DNA of 64,000 nt from Antedon mediterranea. Its lineage: Eukaryota; Echinodermata; Crinoidea; Comatulida; Antedonidae. This document shows, piece by piece, positions 11,629 through 25,983 of the stretch. How positions within the stretch are numbered: position 1 is the first letter of the stretch; each line of letters begins with the position of its first letter. The notes below the pieces were generated by a model. The model was not told the DNA's origin. It saw nothing but the letters and a program-made list of their open reading frames with translations, and ran no database searches. The stretch spans positions 18,639,001 through 18,703,000 of the forward strand of contig NC_092680.1 in NCBI RefSeq assembly GCF_964355755.1. Direction: 5' to 3'. The translations under genes and the position numbers were made by a program.

Positions 11629-14600
11629 CTGTAATATAATTAAAGCAATCATATTATTCAATTGTATACAATCATGCATAATTTTACCATACTAAAATGC
11701 TTACATTTTTTTTTCAACATAAAATGCAATTAAAGTGATAAGGTTGAATAACACAACTCGTTTCAAAACAGTCAAATTTTATTGATTGTACAATAATGCA
11801 TTTAAAATTATTGCCAGAAAAATAAAAATCTTACCCCTGCACGGATCATTCTTAACCAAGAACTCGTCAAGGGCACTCCATCCGCCCCCTACACGTACCA
11901 TGACTGTACTGCGAAGAATGCGTACTAGACGCATCTGCTGAGAGGAGCCAAACTGTAGAGAAATAAACAGATATATTTGTAAATATAATCAGTAAAAAAG
12001 ATATTTAAATATTCAATATTTTTTTCAACAGCATAGATAACCAGACAGATGAGAAATAATCAAAGTACCCCTTGTTATTAGAGTATTTTTCAATGTAGAC
12101 ATTTTATAAACAGATTAAAATAAGTTGACATACCCTGTACTTGCTCTCACCAATTCGTTGAACTTTGAATTGCTTGGAGCATGTACACATGGACACTTGT
12201 CGTTTGACCTATAAAAACAAAACAATATTCCACTGTTAATACCAATTTTGTCATAAAACAACTGTAAATTACTAAAATTAAGGTACATAAAATTGACGAA
12301 TGATTGGGTACGCTTGGGCTGTTTAAAGTTCTATCTACACTATAACATTTTATGTGACAAAAAATGTGCCAATATATGGACATGGTGATTTCATATCACT
12401 ACTATATTTGGGCACATAACACTTTTTTTATGAAACTACTTTGATAGTCAGAGCTTTAAAGTTTAGAAGAGAATGGCAATGTGTAATGAGCAAGATTTTG
12501 ATTAATATGTTACCTCATCTTCAATCTTCTCTCCATCTGATTGTGGCTTGGCAGTTTCTCTATGGGGCCATAGAGCACGGATAAATTCTTTGTATTCGAT
12601 AAAGCCGTCACCATTTTGGTCAAAGATATCAGCAACTGCGTTCATTTCAAGTTGGTTTGTTGCAAATTCTGTCAAATATAAAACAATTTGAATTAATAAA
12701 CAGTTGATTAAATTATTTTGTGGTATTTAAAAGTGATCAATCCGTTTTAATACTTTAAACATTGCAACAGAATGAATCAGTCACTATATTCTTTTTGCAT
12801 TAAACATCTTTCTTTTATAAATGGTCCAAATGGATATCTTAAGAATCCACTGGCGGACCAAATAGTCTGTTTTTAACCAGGTGATTAAATCGTATCTTAA
12901 TTGTATATGTGACACAATGTCACAGTCAAAGGTGACGGGTTGTTAAAGCTAAACGAAAAGGGTAATTTGCATAGAACTATTCAGGTGTATTACCGTATAT
13001 AAGAATGGCTGAGGAATGATGAGGAATCACATCAACCTTATAGAGAAGGGAGGTGTCACACCTCAGCAATAATACAGATTGACCATTGTAATACTATGTA
13101 CTTGTAATACTATATACTTGTAAAATTAACGGTAATGTATAGGCTACAATGTAATTCTGTGCTAATGTAGATAACAATGTAACAATTAAACGTTAACGTT
13201 TGTTTGTAGTGCTGCCCGGTTGGGCTGAAGTTGGTACCAATACGTAACTGTCTGACCACCATTTTAAGTCAACCAAGCCGAGTATACACATGAATGTTTA
13301 TGTATGATTGGATTGTAATTGGTATTGAACAAGTCCACCAAGAAGTGACCGGCGGACAAAGAAATAAAGACATTCAGTTGCTAATATTATATATCTGTAT
13401 ACTTTTAATTGAGTTCTTCAGTAGCCATATAATTAACTTCAATCTAAGCATGACAATTATGGGGGCTCGTCCGGGATATAAAAAGAGAAAAGGGAACAAC
13501 ATTTGTGTCTTATGGCTTTTAAAAGTGTGGATCCACACTGGTACTCACTTGAGCCAATAATGCCGTCGATGAATTGTTGTCGAGAGAGTTTACCATCACG
13601 ATCTGTATCAAGTTTACGGAAGAAGTCCATAACGCGGGCCTTCTTGTGGTTCATCCACTTCACATATCTATCACGCCATGTGTCAAAGTTGAAGTCTTTT
13701 AGTTTTTTCAACTAAAAATAAATAAATAACAGTTAAAAATCTTGTGTATTATGAAAATAAAAAGGGGACATTTAAGCTTGTTATAAGAATTGTATTTGCT
13801 AATTTTAAAATAGATGGTAGAATATGTTTTAATAATTATTTACCTCGGCCTGTCGATCAAGTGCATCTTGTAATCGTCTTCTACGATCCATCGCCATTAG
13901 CCAGACTTGCTTCCACTTGTTGAACAGGAGAGAGACTCTAGGATTGTTTGCTGCATCAGGTCCCGGACTGGGATCCCTGCTGCGAGGTTTACCGCCCTTA
14001 ACACGGCGCCCTCTATCAAGCATTGGGATTCCACTAGGACTGTTATCAACCGATAAACGTCGTTTGTGAGGTTTAGTGACCTTGTCAACTTCTGATTGTT
14101 TGCTGGCCATATCATCTTCAAAAGTCTGCAACAAAAACAAATAACAGTAATTTAATTTCACATTATTGTTTTAAGTTTATAATTTAATAGGTAGAATTTA
14201 GTTTCCAAAAAACCAACCATATACCATGTCATGAAGATGGGAAACGATTGACCAACAGGGATCTTGTGGGTAGGCTTCTCCTTCACCAAGTGGATAGAAC
14301 GTGGATACAGACAACACTGTGGCTTGGGGTTTGACAGGCATGTGTCTCAAGAACAGAGCCATCATAACATTTTGGTGAATAAAACAACAACAATAAATAC
14401 TTCACTCACTTGATGTTGTTCCAGAAGGTTTTGAATAACCTCAATGTCATCTGGTATGGCGACGGCATCCTTTTCTTGCAAGTTGTTTTCTGCTTTCTCA
14501 AGCCATTCTAAGAGTGCCTCCACCAGTTCTGCATTGTTTTTCATGGCATCTAGTGCAGTGGTGAGGCGTTCACCACGCTGAGTTGACCAATTATTTACCT

Positions 14601-17600
14601 AAAAGAACATAATAATGAGAGTGTATTATTTGTCGGAATAAAAGTGTTTGCACACAAAACGAAATTGCATGGAATAGAAAATATTGGAGGAATGTCATCA
14701 AAGGAACTTTAATGGAGCAACTGAAATATACATTTTGCAAAGACTTCTCAGCGGAAAACATCAAGTCATGCCAGACTGGAGATATATAGCATAGTAAACA
14801 AAAGATTTCCTAAATACTTGAAAATCTGTAACAAAAGTCATTAGCTTATCAAAATGTATGTGTATATTCACAAACCTCTTCCCATCTAGCCTGTATTACT
14901 GTGATCCAATGCTTAATCACAGTGACAGCATCTGGATGACACTTGGCTAGGATGTCAACGCCCATTTGGGTTGTTTTGTTTAGTTCACTTTCTTGAGCTT
15001 GGAACTTGCGTTTGAAATCCTGCAATGGTGAAAAAAGTTTAAAAGGAGAATGAGTCATTAACTATGACTAGTAAAGGCAAAAACATACATAATTATTTTT
15101 AATATAAAACCAACAAAACACCTTGGGCAATCTTTCCTAGTGGTATATAAAAATAAACAAAACCAGATTAATTACTTTATGATCTTCTAATTGTTCTTGC
15201 AAGACTTCAATGTTTTCACTCATTGGTCCGTGGAACCGCAAGCTTTGCTCAGCGTCAGCAAGCCACTCTAATAAGTGATGTACTGCTTCGTGGAATGCTT
15301 CCGCCTGTAAAAAATAAATTTTATGTAAATCAGTAATTATGAACTTGCATAAATAACTAAAATGTCTGTCAACTTAAAGATACTGATAAATCATGTAGCC
15401 TGTAGTAAATTCTCCCAATACCGGATTCACTGAAAACCAGACATTTCTTCCAGTTGTCCAAAAGATCCCAAATTCGTTTTTGTGAATCGTTTTGAGTGAA
15501 TCTGTCTCCCTTTCATCCAAGTGTTTGTGACAATTGTGTAAATTGTTAACCATACTAGTGTGGTTGTTTTGGCTTTTATATATTGTTTGAAATACTGTTT
15601 CTCACTGAAAGTAAACCAGTAATAATGCTGTACTACCTCTTTCATAGCTCGTTCGAGTCGCTCCTGCTTTTGTCCACTAAGCTGACAGACGTTTTCCCAC
15701 TTGGTGGTCAGTTCTTGCAGCTTGGCCTTCAAGTGCGATGTGTCTTCACTGGCCGATTCCATCAACTCCTTTGCAGACTTATGCACAGATTTCACACTGG
15801 TTTTGTGACTTGATAAATCTCGTTGGAATTGCTAAAAAACAACAGTAATATATGATTAATTTTGATATTGAATAGATTGTAACCGCCGTTTTGACCACAG
15901 TTTCAACAACTGCATGCAATATGCTGCCCAAATGTTAGAAGAATTAGATTTGGGGGTGGGGAGTGAATTGGTAAAAGACAAAAATTTTCAAAAAACCTCT
16001 TGGACAGACGTGAGTTGCAATGGATGACAAGAGCGGCAATGGATGACAAGAGCCTCAATGAGCAGGTTCAATAGACACAAAACACTTGCAATGCAGAATA
16101 GTGATTTTAATTTTTTTTAAACTCACTTTATGAGCTTCCATAAGATTGATAACTGTATCAATGTCACCATGTACTGGATTGTCATCCGAGAGTGTTGGTT
16201 CTACAAGGTACACCCAGTCCAGCAATGCTTGCAAAGCATCCTTGAACTGGCCGCTGAACAACAAAGCTTCCTCTAACTTGCGTTGCCTTAATTAAAAGAA
16301 AATGAAAAACCAATAAAAGTTAAATCTAGTCTGAAAAGTGTTAATGTAGGAGCAGGCTGACGATTATTTTGTTGGTACTCACAAGTGTGCAAATGAATAA
16401 TTTGCCAATGTATAATTTCTGTTTTATTCTTAAAGTAAACTTACCTATCAACTGACTTAGCACATACAACTTCCCATTTGTCTTTCAATTCAGAAAGTTT
16501 GCCACCGATGACCTTCATGTCGTTAGGATTGCTCTTCTCCCGAAGTGCTCGTCCGTTACGTACAATCGTGTCATAGTTTGGTTGCTTTGCTCCGAGCGAT
16601 CGTTGGAACTCCTTATGTTTTCTCAGTTGAGCCTTGAGAGTAGCTGGATCAGAGCCTATCATACGGTCATAGGTCAGTTTATTGTCTGCATCACTTAACC
16701 ACTCGTACATCTTGCTGTATTGCTCATCAAACTGCTTTGCTCTCTTGTTGCCTGCTTCTAGTTGTCGGCTGCGTTCATTGCTGCGGTTCTGAACCTTCTC
16801 CCATCGGTTTTGAACACTAATTAGGAGGTTCTTGATAAGTATTACGTCCTGTTTCTGACTGAAGTATTTCAGTTGAGTGCCGGTTCGATCAAGATCCAAA
16901 ACGGTTTGCTTCTTACCGATTAGATCTTTCATAAACTCCTGTAAAATTGAAACAATGTTTTCATAAATATGAATACAAAACAGTTTATCAAAGTTTTTAC
17001 ATTAAAGATAAAATAAATGAATCTCAAGAAACCACAGAGATTTCTAAAGTCAATAAATACATGTCATTTCCAACCACACACTTTTTAACCCAAGTTATCT
17101 TCTAATATAAACTGTGCATACCTTATGTTGTTGTATCTGTTGTTGAATTGTTTCTAGTACTGTGCTTGGTGGTTTGCAGCTGTTCAGGTATTTTTCAGCT
17201 GTTGTTAACCAGCTGATAAAGGCCTGTAACGCATCATGGAACTGTTGAGCCTGAGCTAATGCTTCCTCAAGCTTTTTCTGAAATAGTATAAATGACAATA
17301 ATGTATTTTTATTAGGTGTGATAAAGGAATTCTACTAATTATGCCGACCATTTGCCGACTATCAATATGCAAACAAGTCTGTAGCCAGGATTGATACGGG
17401 AGGTTACAGGCAAACACTGTCATCACTTCAACTGAGTCTTTAGATTGTGAAAGGTGAGATGTGGTCATTCAAACCGTTGAACCTCCCACTAACTAGGTGC
17501 TTAGAAATGTATCTGATTATACATTCTTTTTTAAAAACTGTGCACATATACATATAGATATGAATACACAACTACATATTTTACCTTCCTCTCATCTGCT

Positions 17601-20600
17601 TTGTTTCTTGATGCTTCCCATCTGGTCTTGAGTTCATTTATCAGTTGACCTATACTGCCATCCCCTTCTGGTGTTAATTTCTTGGTTGATTCCATTAGAC
17701 GATTGTAGTGTGGGATTTCACGGTCGAAATGTCGCATAAGTTCCTAAATAAGATGGAAAACATAAATTACAATATGTAGTAGGCCTATAATAGGTTTTAA
17801 AGGTTATATACAGTAATCTGAATATATTAATCATTGTTATTCTAATGTTATTCATATTGTTCTCACATTATGTTTATCAAGTTGTTCCTTAGCTGTTTCT
17901 GGAAGACCTCCTACAGGTTGTGTTGCTGACAGTTGACCATCAATGTCATGAAGCCAGTGTAGCAGGCGACGAGCTTCATCTTGTAGCGTCTTGGACTGTG
18001 GATTCAAAATATTAGTATACATTATTTTCTGACGAGTCTTTCCACAGCGTTTACTATGACAAACAAGGTTTATCCATGAATGAGATTTGTGCGTGTGGAT
18101 AGGCTAAATATTTATTTTTCATACTGTAGTTCTATTGGTGCAAATGACCTTACCTCTCCAAGTGCATCCTCAAGTTCTTTCTGTCGTTGGTTACCCTTAG
18201 CAACTAGATTTTCCCACTCTTTGTTCAGACTATCAAGTTTTGTACTGATTACATTTGCCAACTGTGTGTTGTCAGTGTTAGCTACAAAGTTTTTAACTGC
18301 CTGGTTGATGGAGGCCAGACTTGGCTCATGAGCTAAGATGTCATTTTGAAGAATCTATTAAAATAATTTGAAAAATGATGTAATTATTTGTATAGTGTAG
18401 ATTATACTTGTATAACTATAACTACTACAAACAAATACTATTTGTATAATGCTTCTTTTTTTGTATTTAAACATTATTTTTATAAGCTTATTAAAGATTT
18501 TTTTTTTACTGCAGCTTGCCTGTCATTTTGTTCATACTACTTTTAAATTAAACAATTGAAGCAGCTACATAAATATGCTATACATGCTATATATAATATA
18601 AATATAAATGGTACAGTAGGACAGAGTACTATTGTACTATACTATCTAAGCTATTTTCTTTACCTTGTGTTTAGCAAGCTCAATTTCTGCAACTTTGGGG
18701 TCTGATGTGTTTGGTGCTTCTTCATCTATTGCCTTATTGGTGTGATCAAGCCAGTTCTTTAACTCATCAAGGGAACTGTCTAGTTGACCAAGGGCTAACA
18801 AACCTGCTTGCAATTGGTGCTAAATATAATAAAAACACATATTTTAATTGCACATCAAGTCAATGCAAGTCAATATTTTGCAGTAAACCAAACTGTACCT
18901 TAGGTTTCAAATTTATGTAAGAAACATTAGATAATAAAAATGTTATGAAGATTCAAGAAACAAGGAAGGAAAGATAGTAAAAGACCACCAGGACATGTAG
19001 TGTTTATAGAATCAATCAACCTCAAAACATTATACAACAGTATACACACGATCAGTGCACTGAAGTCACAAAGTGTTATGCAACCTAAAACAACATACCA
19101 CTGTGCTCCTCTTACCTGTCTTTGGAATATTGCCTGGTTAAGATCCTTCCAATGTTTGTCAACATCATTTAGTGGACCTTTCACAAGATCTGCGTTCTCT
19201 TCAGTGGATTTTGCCATAAGCTTGTTGCATTGTTGGTGCAACTTTTCCAGGTCAACAGATCTCTTGTCTACTTCCTCTTTGAAATCCTAAAAATTTCAAG
19301 ATAAAAGGCCCCAATAAATTAAGTAATTTATGTTTTTATTGTTATACAAACTATTATTTCTAACATTAAAGAATGTTAATGTAAATCTTTATAATTACCA
19401 TCTCTACAAAACAAATTTTCCTACCAAATAAAAATGGCAACAAACTTAAAATTCTTTCATCAACACATTGACTAAACAAATTCACTATTATTTACTACCT
19501 TGATAAACATTGACATCTTAACTTCCAAGTTAACCTTCAAAATAAAAGTCGGACAGCATAAGATTTGAAATGTTTAAACTATTTTACCTTTATCTCATCT
19601 AACTGTTGCCTAACAGTTTCTGGATTGGCTCCAACTGGTTCCATTGCTGCCAACTTATCGTCTGCTTTGTTTAGGAACGCCATCATCTTGACTAAATCTT
19701 CTTCAAATTGTGTTGCAAGATTCAGCGCCAAAACAAGAGCATCTTCCCGATCTTCATAAGCAGAGTTGAGAGCGTCCCAGCTATTGTTAAGTTCATCAAT
19801 GTTCTTCTGGACTTCAGGTTTGTCTGCATCTCCGCAGAGTTTCATCAGATCAGCAGCAAAGTGACGACATGTTTCAATATCATGAGCCACACTGTCTATT
19901 TCTTCCTTGATTGCCTAAAATATGTGAAACATATTATATTATTGGTTTTATCCACAACTTCCTCACTATTTACACAATAAATTTCTACTTCTACAACAAT
20001 TTCTACAACATCTTGTATTATACCCAAACTTCCCATTAATATAAAAATACCAATGTCAAGCAGTCTAAACACTGTCCTTCATCATTTGACATTCTTCTTA
20101 TTTTTCTTATTCTATGGTCATAACATAAAGGTGATGGGTGAATATAGAAGTAAATAACATGAAGTGTGACTATACCTGATGAACATCCTGTTGTTCTTTG
20201 ATGGCATTTACTTCTACCGCTGGTAATTCCTGGGCTTTGATAGTTTCATGAAGCTCTTTCACAGTGTTCTGAACTCCATGTAATTCATCCCAGAAGGAAT
20301 CAGCAGCCAAGAGAGTCTCTTGCAATGCACCAGAACGTTTGTTAGCATTGCTAACAATGGACTCCCAACGGTTCCCAAGAAGGTTGATCTTTTCTTGCAG
20401 TTCTGTTGGTGAAAGAAGAAACAATTCCAAAGTGTACTGTTTTGAAAGATTTAGTTATCATCTGGTTTAGGTAATTATGTTTGCGTCTGATATTCCTGTA
20501 TTTATTTCCATGTTATTGTGACTTCATTTGCAAATTATTCTACAAACCTTTGCATGCTGGATCATCTGGTTCTGAACTCTTAATCATTTCAGTGCCAGCT

Positions 20601-23600
20601 TTCTTCATTGATTCCACCATGTCCATCTGGTTGTCAACTTCATTCTGTAAGGCTTGTAACTTCTTTATCTGCTTCCTTATGATGGGTGGATCTGCTGAAA
20701 CACCTTCAGGGCGGCCTAGCTTCTCGGACATTATACCAAGCTGCTCTAGAGCTGTGTCAAGATCTTCCACGAACTACAAATTTAAGAAGGTTTAAATTAT
20801 TCACAATATTTTTTATGTTGATGTTGACGAGTTGTTTTAAGGAGAGTTTAAATTTATGTACATTCAATTTATATATTCTTACTGAGCTTGTTCTTTGAAG
20901 GAGGTCAAACAGTTGGCTTCCTTTTTTGTTCACTTCTTCCTTGACTTTCTCATATCGTTTGTTGTCGTCCTCCACCTTAGCCTCGATGCCTTTGGCACCA
21001 GAGCCTGGGCTGAGAGCACACAGCTGAGGAGCGATTCGGTTTAACTTGTTGATATGCTGTTGTTTTTCTGCTACCATTTGTTGCATTAACTGAAGAAAAA
21101 CAAGGTATAAAGAATAAGTTTTAAACATGGTTTGTGATCAATATTCAATCAATATCAGTATTCAAATTGTATCATTGTCTAGTCCTGTACTGACTACATA
21201 TCATATATATCCAAGAATCTCTTTTAAATCTTACCCTATTGTTGTTGACTTCCTTTTTGATCTCCTCCGCATCCAGACCAGGTGGTCTGAGATTTCTAAG
21301 CTCTGCCTCGATGTCGTTCAACCACTGTGCAATCTCCTCATGGGATTCCACAAACTGCAATGTCAAGGGCAAGGCTTCTTCCAGTTCTTCTACTCTCTTG
21401 CTGCTCTTGTTTGAAATGTCTTTGTATGTTCTATCGAGTTCATCAATGTGCTTCTGAAGTTTGGCCTTCTGTCTGGCATCAGCAGTTTGCTCTAGGAGCT
21501 TCTCGCCAGCTCCGATAGTGTCCTGGACTCTACTTTCTTTAGCGTGGATGTCTCGATCAAGGGCCTTAAAATTGAGGAATAAATTTAAGGATATATTTAA
21601 CTTTAGCAAGTCATGTGAACAGATTTTTTATAAATAACTTGTAGATTTTTGGATGCAAATCCACCAATCAAATTGACATTATATAGCCGATAGGATCTAT
21701 TTTGTTGTAAAAACAATACATGAAAAGAAAAAGTTTTGAGTCAGTACTACATACCTTAGCCTTCTTAAGCTGGTCACGTATACCGTCAGGGTCGACGCTG
21801 ATAGGCTCTTTACAGGCTGTGTTAAGCTTTTTCTCAATCTCTTGAAGCCAAGCCAAGAGGTTGTCCATGCTTCCCTCAACCTTACGAATAAATGATACAA
21901 TTAAAACTCATCTACTGTATTACAATATTTTTGAAGATTTGATGGTAAAGTCAAGCACAAAACATCTTAACACAGAAGCTAAGCAGTAGCTTTTGAGTTT
22001 CTTTACCATCACCAACATTCAAATGTATACATTACCTTCTACATATATACAATATTATCAATAGTAGATACCTATTCAAAATGGACAACTGTTATGTTAT
22101 TTAACAAATTTAAAAAACATAAGATTTAAAAGAAATTTTTCTATAATGATATATGATTGATGGTGTAAAACAATGAATAAAAGTTGTAAGATTAATTCCT
22201 GTTTTAATTGTTACAACACTGGTGAATATTAGCCCAACCTTTAAGTTCATTGCCTTGGTTATGAACATGTACTCAAAAATTGTAAAGCTTTTACCTTCTG
22301 AGCTCCTTCCAACATGGCACTCAGTTTATACTCCACATCCTTCACCTGACTAGAAACCTTACTAAAACGGTCATTAGCAGTGGCCATCTCTTCTCGGATA
22401 TTAGCTGACCCTTGACCTGGACTGATGTCCATTAATTTGGTACTATTACTGTTCATCTTTTTAAGTACATCTCGGTTAGTGTCAATTTCACTTTGCAGTT
22501 TCTGAAACAAAAATGTTAGTAGATAAATGATTACTGTTATAAATTTAAGGACTGCAATTGACAAGATATCTTATTAACAAACTGAACTATTAAAAAGAAC
22601 ACAAAGTTCTTTGACTTACTTCTTGCTTAGCTCTTTGCTTCTCTGTGCTTGCATTGTGGTTAAAATCTTTCACTTGTTTCTCAACAATATCTAGCCAATC
22701 AGAAATCTCGGTTTGGTTCTTTTCAAACTCGGTGGCCAATGGTAAAGCTTGTTGTAAGAGGCCAAGACGGTCCTCAGATTTTTGCACCAATTCTCCATAG
22801 CGACTTTTGATGGCATCTAGTTTCTGTTGAACATCGATTACTTCTTTACCTAATGAATAATTATGCAAAGTTCATTAATATTCATTATGGATCCCACTTC
22901 TTATGTTCAAAACAAAATGCTAAATTTTTAACCGAAGTTCATAATATTCAAGTTTACCTGAACATTGTTTGAGAAGCTCCTGACCATCAGCGATGACCTT
23001 CTGAACATCAGCGTTGTGGTCAGTGATGTCATAATGCAGATCCTGTAAAACAATAAGGGTATTGTCATTGAATATCCAAAAAATAATACCTTTGAACCAC
23101 TTATTTTATAGCAAATTATATGCATGCATTCATTAACTCATTACAAATATAAAAAAAAACAAGTAACATTTTATACATAAAAGTAACTTTAAAAAATGGA
23201 AAAAAAAAATTACTATATCAAATAAAATGAAATTTATCTTCTATCACAGATTTCATAATTAAGAGATTTTGTAATAATCTAAATGATTGCATGTCAAACA
23301 ATGGTCGACTCTTGACTATGAATTTTTACTCCACCACCATATGCATGCAGGTTTAAGAATGTCTTCCTATAAACATTGTATAACCTATGTTTGTTTATTC
23401 TTTCACGAGCCAGCGTGGGTAGATCCTTGCATTCATATGTATTCACAAGCTTGAGTAGCACTTCATAAACTATTTTACATTCAACTTTAATAAATGTTTA
23501 AATAACTAATAGGTAAAAGCTAGGCTACACATCTAAATTTGTCTTCGTCATCCTTAAAAATTTCATGCAACCTGTCTATTTTCAAAGCTGAAACCAGAAG

Positions 23601-25952
23601 CACCATTTCATCTAGTTAAAAGGCTGCATCTCCCTTTAAGCAGTAGAATAGGTATTGTTTTTACCATCTGTTGTACCATCTGCTTTCTAGTGAGTGTTGG
23701 ATGAATAGAGGGTGGGGGCTTATTTTTCATCCGGTTTTCCATCAATGTTAACCAGCGGGATAGAACTTCCTCTTCCTTAAGGAACCCACTGGAAGCTTCC
23801 AATGCTATTTCAATGTGCTTTTTACGATTGTTATTCCTGTGTTTGATATCTCTTAGTCTCTGCTTCACAGCAAGTAGGAAATGCATTAAGGCACCCTTAT
23901 CGCTGTTAGCACACATCGTGTGCAACTCAGCACCAATCCTAATGGCTCCTGTTACTTTTGGAGTATAGATTTCAATTTCTCGGCTAATTGACTGAACATA
24001 ATAAGAAATAGTGTAATAATAATAATAATAATAAGCTATCTATATCTTTAAAGTCAGAGGATTTGTAATAATAATAATAAGCTATCTATATCTTTAAATG
24101 TAAGAATGGAAGAGTAATATTTAACAACATAATCTAACATAATTGAAAAAAACAATTAGAAACGTACAAAATAAATAACACTACAGTACTGAATATGAAT
24201 GGCTAAAAACAAACAATCTAAGTTGGAAAATTCCATTAAATACTAGGGAAGTTTGGACAAACCTAAATACAAACCACTGACCTGCTGTTCAACAATCTGT
24301 TTTTCAATCTTTCCATGTTCAGTTCCAACAGGTTCCTGAAGCCCAAGGCGTCGTTCCGTCTTCTCAATCCATTCCATGACTGGCGAGATTTGTTCCTGAA
24401 AGCCTTTAGCTGTTTTCTCAGTGGCTTCAAGACGTCGACGTCTGTCACGTACAGCATCTACAAGGGCGCTCCAGCGGCTGTCAAGATCTGAGAGCTGCTG
24501 GTTGATACGTGCCTTATCTTGAGGTTCAGATACCTGAGCTAGTTGTTCTCCCATGGTTTTCAAGGCCTCAACACTTGGTTCAAGGTCTGTTATCATCTTG
24601 TCAAGTAACTAAGGGGTAAAAGATGAACAAAATTAAGAAATATAAATTCAAATTAAAGATAAAAAAAAGATTTAATAGATATACAGTAGAACTCCAATTA
24701 AGAGGACACCTTTGGGAACCAAAAAAGTATCTCCTCAAGGGTATCATTTGAATAAGAGTTATCTGTATTAAAACATATTCTCTCATTCCTTACATTGAAA
24801 AAACTCTGAATAGAGATATCCCAAAGGAGAGGTCCTCCTGAAATCATAAACTAAGCTCACCTGTTGTTCTGACAACTGGGCTTTTACCACTTTGTAGTCA
24901 GAAGATGGATCTTTCTTGTTGGACACCAGATCTTCCATGTCACCAATACGATTATTAAGAGATTGTAATGCTTCCTGGAATCGACCACATCGTAGTAGGC
25001 CTTCATTCAGTTTGCCAACTCGATCATTTTTCTGTACAAAAATGGTGAAAAATGAAAAGTTGCAGGAAAGAGATACTAGAGACTATTCATAATAATAAGA
25101 AACTTTTGACATTGACTGACAATATTCAGTTATCTATAGCTAAGAAGAACTGTGTTTTTACCCGTGTATCAAGGGCTGCCCATTTCTCATTTATTCTCTC
25201 CATCTCAGATTCAAGCTTTCCTGTATTGACACGAGGAGCAGCGCTCTGTACCAGGCTCTGGCCAACTCGGTTCATCTCTTTCACCTTAGGTGCTAAAACA
25301 TCCACATGGTTGCGTACATAAGTCTAAATGAAAAATTTTCAACAATTATTCCACATCATAAATTATATATTTAGTATTTTTTAGTGAAGTATCCTTCATA
25401 AGATGAAGTACCATGTTTTAAAAGCATCCTACATTAATAGGTGCGGTAGATATTAAGTAAACTTGGTTCCACCATGCAAATCATTCATTTGCATATCCTA
25501 AAGCTCTGTCTACACTATCAAACTAGTTTGACAAAATGTGCCCAATTATGGAAGTGATATGCCCAAATATTATTACAACTATTAATGCAAGAGTCTATAA
25601 AATATAATTGCAAACATACCTTAAATTCTTTTTGCTGCGCTTTGATTGTTTCTACATCAGCACCTACTGGTTTCTGTATCTTAAACTGATCGGCTGCGTT
25701 GTCAATCCCAGCATCAAGGTGTGCAACTACATCGTGGAATTCCCGAACTTTGCCAAGAGCTTTGTTTACATCTTCGTTTCTACTGTCACAACGTTGTTTT
25801 AATCTTGAATAGCGTTTGCCAAGATTATCAAGCTGGAATAAGAAAAATATCAATTATTAATAATAAAATTAAAATATTTAATATGGATTTTTACCATTCG
25901 ATGTTTAGATATACTGGTAGCGCATTCAGAAGACAATTACCTTGTGTGTGGT

Positions 25953-25983
<31 letters not shown>

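Noticed and set aside
13294-13560. 88-codon plus-strand open frame
   Set aside because: It runs partly antisense to the EF-hand exon, without splice sites or domains, in repeat-like intron sequence.
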